This document shows positions 5,401 through 10,408 of a DNA stretch of 10,408 nucleotides, piece by piece. Below the pieces are notes generated by a model that was not told the origin of the DNA, made no database searches, and saw nothing but the letters and a program-made list of their open reading frames with translations. Source of the DNA: Phycisphaerae bacterium (GTDB lineage Bacteria > Planctomycetota > Phycisphaerae > Sedimentisphaerales > Anaerobacaceae); the NCBI GenBank assembly GCA_030609625.1, contig JAUWBX010000028.1, positions 1 to 10,408 of the forward strand. The letters are read 5' to 3'. How positions within the stretch are numbered: the stretch's first letter is position 1; every line of letters begins with the position of its first letter. The position numbers were made by a program, and so were the translations under genes.

Positions 5401-6726
5401 ATGAGTGAGGAATTAATAAGAATCGTTGGAAACATTGCCCGCGACAAAAACATCGAGAAGGAATCGATATTTGTGGACCTGGAAGAAGCTATGGTTTCAG
5501 CAGCGAGGAAACACTTTGGTGAGCTGGAAAGCAATATAGTAGTAAACATCGACCGAAATACGGGCCAAATAACAGCTTTTAAGGACGATGAGGAAATCGA
5601 TATAAGACGTCTCGGCCGAATCCCCGCCCAGACGGCCAAGCAGGTGATGATACAGAAGATACGTGCTGATGAGAGAGACAGTATCTATGCCGAGTTCGTT
5701 CAGCGAAAGGGGGAAATAATAAGCGGCACGGTCGTTCGATACGAAAGCGGCAAAGTAATTGTTAATCTGGACCGCTCGACCGAAGCCTTTATGCCAAAAG
5801 GCGAACAGATAATGGGCCAGACACACCGGGTGAGCGAGAGAATTCGATGTTTGATTCTTAATGTAAAAGAGACCTCGAACCAGGTCGAAATTATTCTCTC
5901 CCGGACTCACCCTGATTTTATCCGGCGATTGTTCGAGTTAGAGGTGCCTGAGATTAATGAAAAAATCATCGAAATAAGGGCATTAGCAAGAGAAGCGGGC
6001 TATCGAACCAAAGTAGCTGTGACCTCATTCGACGACAAGGTTGACCCCGTTGGGGCGTGCGTGGGTGTACGTGGCAGCAGGATAAAAAATATAGTTGATG
6101 AGCTTGGCGGAGAGAAAATAGATATTGTCCGCTGGAATGAGTCATCGCAGGTGCTTGTGGCGAATGCGTTAATGCCGGCAAAAGTCAGCGAAATCGCCCT
6201 GTGTTTTGAATTGGGCAGAGCAACCGTCGTCGTGGATGAGGACCAGCTCAGTCTTGCTATCGGTAAGCACGGGCAAAATGTCCGGTTAGCTGCCAGACTA
6301 ACCGGCTGGGACATCGATATACTAACGCCGGAAGAATACAACCAGGGCATCGAGAGACTGACAAACTGCGTTAAGACAGTGGAAGGCGCTGACGATATGG
6401 TGATTGACAAGCTGATAGCACTTGGCGTCATATCCCTTGGAGATATTGATGATGTGGGGGCCGAACCACTGATTAATGAACTGAAGATTAATGCGGAGAC
6501 CGCTGAGAAATTAGTTACAACGGCAGTCAAAGAAATCAAACGTCTGGAGGCTGAATCGAAACAAAACGAGGCGGAAAAGCAATTAGCCCAACAGACAAAA
6601 GCAACAGATAACGAGACAAAAGCAACAGATGGCGAGACAAAAGTAACAGATAGCGAGACAAAGGTAACAGATAACGAGACAAAGGTAGCAGATAACGAGG
6701 CAAAAGTAACAGATAACAAACAATAG
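5401..6726 (+). CDS. nusA: Transcription elongation/termination factor NusA
   Basis: Binds RNA polymerase and nascent RNA; modulates pausing, termination and antitermination. 441 residues. Order: N-terminal polymerase-binding domain (1-100), S1 domain (about 104-168, GEIISGTVVRYESGKVIVNL), KH1 (about 200-275, GXXG loop G222-VR-G225 in VGVRGSRIKNIVDELGGEKI), KH2 (277-312, GXXG loop G288-KH-G291 in LAIGKHGQNVRLAARLTGWD), one helix-hairpin-helix-like C-terminal unit (about 328-380), then a charged coiled segment and a six-fold heptapeptide tail (400-441). The start (ATGAGTGAGGAA) is preceded only by a weak purine-rich site. It heads the nusA-infB-rbfA unit; rimP, usually just upstream, is absent and a structured leader with a terminator lies there instead. 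Confidence 0.96.
   Translation: MSEELIRIVGNIARDKNIEKESIFVDLEEAMVSAARKHFGELESNIVVNIDRNTGQITAFKDDEEIDIRRLGRIPAQTAKQVMIQKIRADERDSIYAEFVQRKGEIISGTVVRYESGKVIVNLDRSTEAFMPKGEQIMGQTHRVSERIRCLILNVKETSNQVEIILSRTHPDFIRRLFELEVPEINEKIIEIRALAREAGYRTKVAVTSFDDKVDPVGACVGVRGSRIKNIVDELGGEKIDIVRWNESSQVLVANALMPAKVSEIALCFELGRATVVVDEDQLSLAIGKHGQNVRLAARLTGWDIDILTPEEYNQGIERLTNCVKTVEGADDMVIDKLIALGVISLGDIDDVGAEPLINELKINAETAEKLVTTAVKEIKRLEAESKQNEAEKQLAQQTKATDNETKATDGETKVTDSETKVTDNETKVADNEAKVTDNKQ
6598..6723 (+). repeat. Six 21-bp tandem repeats encoding the NusA C-terminal tail
   Basis: Six 21-bp units directly before the TAG stop, each encoding a variant of K-A/V-T-D-N-E-T (e.g. KATDNET, KVTDSET). Units differ by a few substitutions; the last ends KVTDNKQ. 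The unit length equals three heptanucleotides, the period seen in the other arrays here. The tail is hydrophilic and probably disordered. Confidence 0.97.
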
Positions 6727-6727
6727 C

Positions 6728-6747
6728 CATATCTCGAACGAGATATG
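6728..6747. repeat. Perfect inverted repeat between nusA and infB
   Basis: CATATCTCG-AA-CGAGATATG, a 9-bp dyad starting one base after the nusA stop. No T-run follows, so it is not an ordinary terminator. It could be an RNA processing or stability hairpin, or a protein-binding palindrome. Confidence 0.6.
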
Positions 6748-6770
6748 AAGTATCAAACACGGTTGAAATT

Positions 6771-6774
6771 GGAG
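6771..6774 (+). promoter_or_regulatory. Shine-Dalgarno fixing the TTG start of infB
   Basis: GGAG with 8 nt to the TTG at 6783. Together with the conserved IF2 N-terminus (ATTRVYLLAKELG) encoded right after it, this supports TTG as the true start. Confidence 0.7.
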
Positions 6775-6782
6775 ATTTATTT

Positions 6783-9437
6783 TTGGCCACTACAAGGGTT
6801 TATCTTTTGGCCAAGGAGCTGGGTATAAAAAGCACTGCCATCGTGAAGAAGTGCCAGAGTGAGGGTCTGGACATAAAGAACCATATGTCAGTGTTATCGG
6901 CCGGCCTGGCGGCGACCATTCAGGAGTGGTTCAGCGAAGGTGAAAATATCACAACCGTTGAGACGGCTGAGAAGGTTGACCTGAAAAAGGTCCGAATCAG
7001 AAAGAAAAAGAAAACGAAGGAAAAACCGGCGGCAAAGGAAACAGAAGTTAAAAAAGCTAAGCTGGCAAAGCCGGCGGCCAAGCGAACCAAGGCAGCAATC
7101 GAGACAACTACTGCAACAGAAACAGAAGTTGAACAAACCGAACAGGAAGCTGCGGTAACTATAGGAACTGTGACAACTACAATAGAAGAGCCCCCGCCGG
7201 CCGAAGAACAGATAGCCGAAGCACCGCCAAAGGAACAAGAGCCGGAGCCGATAGTACCTGCCGGGCCGATGCTGGAAAAACCTGAGCCGGCTCGACTGAG
7301 CGGACCGCAAGTTGTTCGAATCGAATCACCGGAGCCGGTACGACGACGACCAAAGCCTAAGCCGAGAGTTCGATATGATGCACCTGTTACTGAACCGTTG
7401 ATGTACAGTCAACAGAAACAGGAAAAAACAACTTTGGCTCTGGACGGGGACAAAAAACAAACCCCAAAACACCTAAAAGAAAGAACACATGGGCGAAGGC
7501 GTGATGGGCGAGATACGGAAACGGTAAAGAAGCCCAAGACCAGCAGCCGATGGCGACAAAGAGATATTGAAGAAAGACAAGCCCGGCTTGAAGCAGCCGG
7601 CGGTGAGGGCCTGCGAATAAGACCAACGCGTAAAATCGCGAGCAGGTCCAAGCAGAAACTTACTTCGCTTCTCAGGCCCAAAAAAGTCGTTATAAGCGAG
7701 CCAATTACAGTAAAAGAACTATCAGCAGCCCTGGCGGTTAAATCAACGGATATCATCCAAAAACTAATACCACAGGGAGTAATGGCCACAGCCAATCAAG
7801 TGATAAGCAGCGAGATTGCAGAACTGGTTGCTATTGATTTAGGCACTGAACTGGTGGTGGAACACAAAAACACGCTGGAAGAACAGATATGGACCGATTT
7901 TGAAAAACGTCAGAGAAAAAATCTCCAGAAACGTGCTGTGGTTGCAGCGATGCTCGGGCATGTTGACCACGGCAAAACCAGCCTGCTGGATAAAATCCGG
8001 TCAACCCATATAGCAGCCAGCGAAGCAGGCGGCATTACGCAGCATATCGGGGCGTCTGAAGTTAGCTGGGACAATAAGAAAGTAACATTTCTCGATACTC
8101 CGGGTCACGAGGCTTTTACAGCAATGCGTGCCAGAGGCGCTAATATGACCGATGTTGTGGTGCTGGTGATTGCCTCTGATGATGGAGTGATGCCCCAAAC
8201 GATTGAGGCGATAGCGCACAGCAAGGCAGCGGAAGTTCCGATTATTGTGGCGTTGAACAAAATAGATTTGCCGGGCTGCGATATAAATCGTATTTACTCT
8301 CAGTTAGCTGAGCATGAGCTGACACCGGCTGAATGGGGAGGCCAGACGGAAGTCGTTAAAACCAGCGCAACTACCGGTGAGGGTATAAACGACTTGCTTG
8401 AATCTCTCGATTACGTAGCCGAATTACTTGAGCTTAAGGCCGATGCCACAATTCCAGCGACAGGATGGGTCATCGAGGCCAGGATGTCGTCAAAGCGCGG
8501 GCCGGTGGCGACTCTGTTAATCAAGGAAGGCCGACTAAAAAAGGGTGATGCGGTCCTGGCCGGCGGCGCCTACGGCAGAGTAAAAATGTTGAAAAACAGC
8601 TACGGCAAAAACATAAGGACCGGTACAAGCTCTATGCCGGTGGAGATAACCGGCCTAAGCGACGTCCCCCAGGCCGGCGATAGATTTTGCTGTCTGGATG
8701 ACATCAACAAGGCCAAGGCTGCCGCCGAGGAAAGCCAAATACGCTTAAGAGAAAACTCTCTGGCGGAACGGACACAGGTAACATTAGACAATTTATTCAG
8801 CCAGATAGATGCCGGCAAGACAGAATCATTAAATCTTATCGTCCGGGCCGATGTTCAAGGCTCGGTGGATGTCCTGAAAAAATATTTGTCCGACCTGAGC
8901 GTCGAGGAAGTAAAGATTAATATTCTGCACGCCGCACCGGGTGGAATTACAGAAGGTGATGTTGTGCTTGCCGAGGCGTCGAACGCCATTATTATTGGCT
9001 TTAACGTCGTCCCCGAAGAACACGCATCCAAGACTGCAGAAGCCAAAGGTGTTGAGATAAGACTCTACAACGTTATCTACCGTATAACCGAAGATTTAGA
9101 AAAATCAATGGTCGGTTTGCTTGAGCCGGAAGAAATAGAGAAGGCGCTGGGCAGAGTTGCGGTAAGAAATACGTTTAAGGTTTCCCGAATTGGTACGGTG
9201 GCCGGCTGCTATGTCAGCAGCGGGCACGTGAGCAAGAATGCAAAGATGCGGCTGATACGCGACAACATCGTGCTCAAAGACAACCTCAGTGTAGAATCGC
9301 TAAAGCATTTCAAGGACGATGTTCGTGATGTCAAGGCGGGCCTGGAGTGTGGTATTAAGATAGCAGGATTCGACGATGTTAAAGTCGATGACGTTCTTGA
9401 GTTATATGAAATTGAGAAAGTAGCCAGAACCCTTTAA
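6783..9437 (+). CDS. infB: Translation initiation factor IF-2
   Basis: GTPase that brings initiator fMet-tRNA to the 30S subunit and promotes subunit joining. 884 residues, a normal bacterial length. Order: first IF2_N domain (1-50, ATTRVYLLAKELGIKS), long Lys/Glu/Pro/Ala-rich linker (about 56-300), second IF2_N domain (about 303-361, EPITVKELSAALAVKS), G domain with G1 GHVDHGKTS (392-400), G2 GGITQHIG, G3 DTPGHE (438-443), G4 NKID (492-495), G5 SATTGEG (528-534), then domains II, III and IV ending GLECGIKIAGFDDVKVDDV and IEKVARTL. The start is TTG, supported by GGAG 8 nt upstream and by the conserved N-terminus. It follows nusA by 56 bp with an intervening hairpin; ylxR and an L7Ae-type gene, common between nusA and infB elsewhere, are missing. 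Confidence 0.98.
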   Translation: MATTRVYLLAKELGIKSTAIVKKCQSEGLDIKNHMSVLSAGLAATIQEWFSEGENITTVETAEKVDLKKVRIRKKKKTKEKPAAKETEVKKAKLAKPAAKRTKAAIETTTATETEVEQTEQEAAVTIGTVTTTIEEPPPAEEQIAEAPPKEQEPEPIVPAGPMLEKPEPARLSGPQVVRIESPEPVRRRPKPKPRVRYDAPVTEPLMYSQQKQEKTTLALDGDKKQTPKHLKERTHGRRRDGRDTETVKKPKTSSRWRQRDIEERQARLEAAGGEGLRIRPTRKIASRSKQKLTSLLRPKKVVISEPITVKELSAALAVKSTDIIQKLIPQGVMATANQVISSEIAELVAIDLGTELVVEHKNTLEEQIWTDFEKRQRKNLQKRAVVAAMLGHVDHGKTSLLDKIRSTHIAASEAGGITQHIGASEVSWDNKKVTFLDTPGHEAFTAMRARGANMTDVVVLVIASDDGVMPQTIEAIAHSKAAEVPIIVALNKIDLPGCDINRIYSQLAEHELTPAEWGGQTEVVKTSATTGEGINDLLESLDYVAELLELKADATIPATGWVIEARMSSKRGPVATLLIKEGRLKKGDAVLAGGAYGRVKMLKNSYGKNIRTGTSSMPVEITGLSDVPQAGDRFCCLDDINKAKAAAEESQIRLRENSLAERTQVTLDNLFSQIDAGKTESLNLIVRADVQGSVDVLKKYLSDLSVEEVKINILHAAPGGITEGDVVLAEASNAIIIGFNVVPEEHASKTAEAKGVEIRLYNVIYRITEDLEKSMVGLLEPEEIEKALGRVAVRNTFKVSRIGTVAGCYVSSGHVSKNAKMRLIRDNIVLKDNLSVESLKHFKDDVRDVKAGLECGIKIAGFDDVKVDDVLELYEIEKVARTL

Positions 9438-9532
9438 ATTGAAAATTGAATATTGACGATTGACTATTGAAAAAAAAGTCAGGAGTTTGAACTCCAAAAC
9501 AATAGTCATATAGTCAATAATAAATAGTAAAT
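9438..9532. repeat. Composite repeat filling the infB-rbfA spacer
   Basis: Three parts. (1) Five 7-bp units of consensus ATTGANN in perfect register, starting on the base after the infB stop (9438-9472). (2) A palindrome GGAGTT-TG-AACTCC (9482-9495). (3) Similar heptamers in inverted orientation: agtcaat (9512), aataaat (9519), agtaaat (9526), which read ATTGACT, ATTTATT, ATTTACT on the minus strand. TGACTATTG (9461-9469) is an exact inverted copy of CAATAGTCA (9500-9508), so the mRNA could fold into a nested hairpin just before rbfA, which lacks a Shine-Dalgarno. Confidence 0.8.
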
Positions 9533-9538
9533 TGTCAA

Positions 9539-9931
9539 ATGGCGACTCGAAGGCAGGAGAAAGTAGCCCGTTTGGTGAAAGAAGGCGTCAGTGACGCTAT
9601 TGCTCATCACCTTAGCGACCCCCGCATTGAGGGGTTCGTGAGCGTTACGAGAGTGGATATGGCGGCTGATTTGCGCAACGCCGATGTATATGTCAGTATT
9701 TTTGGTGGGGACGAGGCGGCCCAGAACAAGACTTTTGCGGCAATAACACATGCAAAAAACCGAATACAATCTCTGGTAGCCGGCAGATTGCAGAGCAAAT
9801 TCTGCCCCGTATTACATTTTTACAAGGATGAGAAATTCAAAAAGGCGTTAGAGACGATGAGACTGATAGACCAGGCAGCCAGTGAACTGGAAAAAGGGGA
9901 CCCCGAAGAAGATTTGAACGAAGAAGTGTGA
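9539..9931 (+). CDS. rbfA: Ribosome-binding factor A
   Basis: Small KH-type protein acting in late 30S subunit maturation (16S rRNA 5' end region). 130 residues. Visible: N-terminal helix RRQEKVARLVKEGVSDAIAH (4-23), DPRIEGFVSVTRVDMAADLRNADVYVSIFG typical of the family in the middle, and LHFYKDEKFKKALETMRLID toward the end, followed by an acidic tail (EKGDPEEDLNEEV). The start lacks a Shine-Dalgarno and is preceded by the repeat-filled spacer; translation might depend on structure or on read-through of the infB-rbfA mRNA. Position after infB is the usual one. Confidence 0.95.
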   Translation: MATRRQEKVARLVKEGVSDAIAHHLSDPRIEGFVSVTRVDMAADLRNADVYVSIFGGDEAAQNKTFAAITHAKNRIQSLVAGRLQSKFCPVLHFYKDEKFKKALETMRLIDQAASELEKGDPEEDLNEEV

Positions 9932-9950
9932 ATCGAAATACGAAATAGGA
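9930..9950. repeat. Short heptamer array at the rbfA stop codon
   Basis: Three 7-bp units, GAATCGA, AATACGA and AATAGGA (from 9930, 9937, 9944), the first overlapping the TGA. AATACGA is the reverse complement of TCGTATT seen in murD and after the 3060 gene. Short, so weaker evidence alone than as part of the set. Confidence 0.5.
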
Positions 9951-9966
9951 CTTGTACGCTATCGGC

Positions 9967-9972
9967 AAGAGG
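9967..9972 (+). promoter_or_regulatory. Shine-Dalgarno of the HhH gene
   Basis: AAGAGG, 5 nt before the ATG at 9978; supports that start and translation from the rbfA transcript. Confidence 0.55.
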
Positions 9973-9977
9973 CTGAT

Positions 9978-10408
9978 ATGAAAAACAGTAAAGAGTATTC
10001 TAAAAAAATACAAAGGTTGTACCGCTCATTGAGCCGGAAATATCCGAAAGTTAAAAAAGTTGTCCACGATGAACCGGCGGACGCAATTGTCTATGCTATC
10101 ATCAGTGCCGAGCTGAGCAAAAAGGCAACAGAATCCGCGATTAGGAGATTCGCTGATTATTTCGTTGACCTGAATGATTTGCGCGTTTCGCAAACGGAAG
10201 AAATTGTTGAAATGTTGGGCGGGGATACACCCGTTACAAGGACTATAGCCTCGACAATCACTATGGTCTTGAGGGCTGTATTCAACGAATATCATAAAGT
10301 GAGCTTAGAGGCGTTGAAAAAAATAGGCAAACGTCCCGCTCGTCAGATTCTTGAGAAGATGGAAGGTACCAGCCAGTTCGTAGTCGATTATTGTATGCTC
10401 ACGTCTCT
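9978..10408 (+). CDS. Endonuclease III-like HhH-GPD family protein (partial)
   Basis: 143 codons run open to the window edge. The N-terminal half has the helical pattern of HhH-GPD base-excision glycosylases: an RKYPKVKK entry, DAIVYAIISAELSKKATESAIRRF (about 35-58) in the place of the family's Q-rich helix, then a segment like the lesion-recognition region. The hairpin-helix-hairpin appears as LEKMEGTSQFVVDYCML (125-141). In endonuclease III the hairpin holds a catalytic Lys (GVGRKTA); here that position reads about TSQF, with no Lys. The Asp expected further on would lie beyond the window. It may be a monofunctional glycosylase or a non-catalytic relative. Starts 46 bp after rbfA with AAGAGG 5 nt upstream of the ATG, so probably in the same operon. 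Family call is from pattern recognition. Confidence 0.6.
   Translation, partial: MKNSKEYSKKIQRLYRSLSRKYPKVKKVVHDEPADAIVYAIISAELSKKATESAIRRFADYFVDLNDLRVSQTEEIVEMLGGDTPVTRTIASTITMVLRAVFNEYHKVSLEALKKIGKRPARQILEKMEGTSQFVVDYCMLTS

Noticed and set aside
5105..5401. Minus-strand ORF of 98 codons before nusA
   Set aside because: TTG start at the nusA ATG, no ribosome site, low-complexity product, and it overlaps the hairpin and terminator.
6000..6719. Minus-strand ORF of 239 codons inside nusA
   Set aside because: Antisense to the KH domains and to the 21-bp repeats, which produce its VSLSVTF repeats; no independent evidence.

Overview
The window looks like chromosome from an uncultured or lesser-known member of the Planctomycetota, Phycisphaerae-like. 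The main clue is a PEP-CTERM protein whose tail (PAPGA, a hydrophobic stretch, then WLRRRRTL) matches the form I know from that group. A long type-2 PyrF, a menaquinone-type methyltransferase, patchy Shine-Dalgarno use and a nusA-infB-rbfA block agree with this. The assignment is inferred from protein style, not from a search. No phage, transposase, CRISPR array, tRNA or rRNA was found.

Layout. (a) 1-2996, minus strand: pyrF, then ubiE/menG, then murD (cut by the window edge), read leftward as a likely transcription unit for UMP, menaquinone and peptidoglycan precursor synthesis. (b) 3060-3785, plus strand: a single-pass membrane protein of unknown function, divergent from pyrF and possibly leaderless. 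(c) 3882-3924: a strong bidirectional terminator. (d) 3939-4574, minus strand: a secreted PEP-CTERM protein with a long, foldable 5' leader. (e) 4575-5400: an 826-bp gap without a large gene. Its right half holds a good promoter, a candidate 11-codon leader ORF, a 16-bp RNA helix and an intrinsic terminator ending about 70 bp before nusA. (f) 5401-10408, plus strand: nusA, infB (TTG start), rbfA, and the start of an endonuclease III-like HhH protein. The genes often found in this block in other bacteria (rimP, ylxR, an L7Ae-type gene, truB) are not in the places seen here.

The most unusual signal is repetitive DNA. Degenerate 7-bp tandem arrays start at or overlap the stop codons of four genes (pyrF, the membrane protein, infB, rbfA), and another sits in frame inside murD. 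murD also carries, in frame, a 55-bp double palindrome of a kind normally intergenic. nusA ends in six copies of a 21-bp (7-codon) repeat. The infB-rbfA spacer is a heptamer array, a palindrome, then a similar array in inverted orientation. The second point of interest is the nusA leader, which looks like either an attenuator or a separate structured small RNA.
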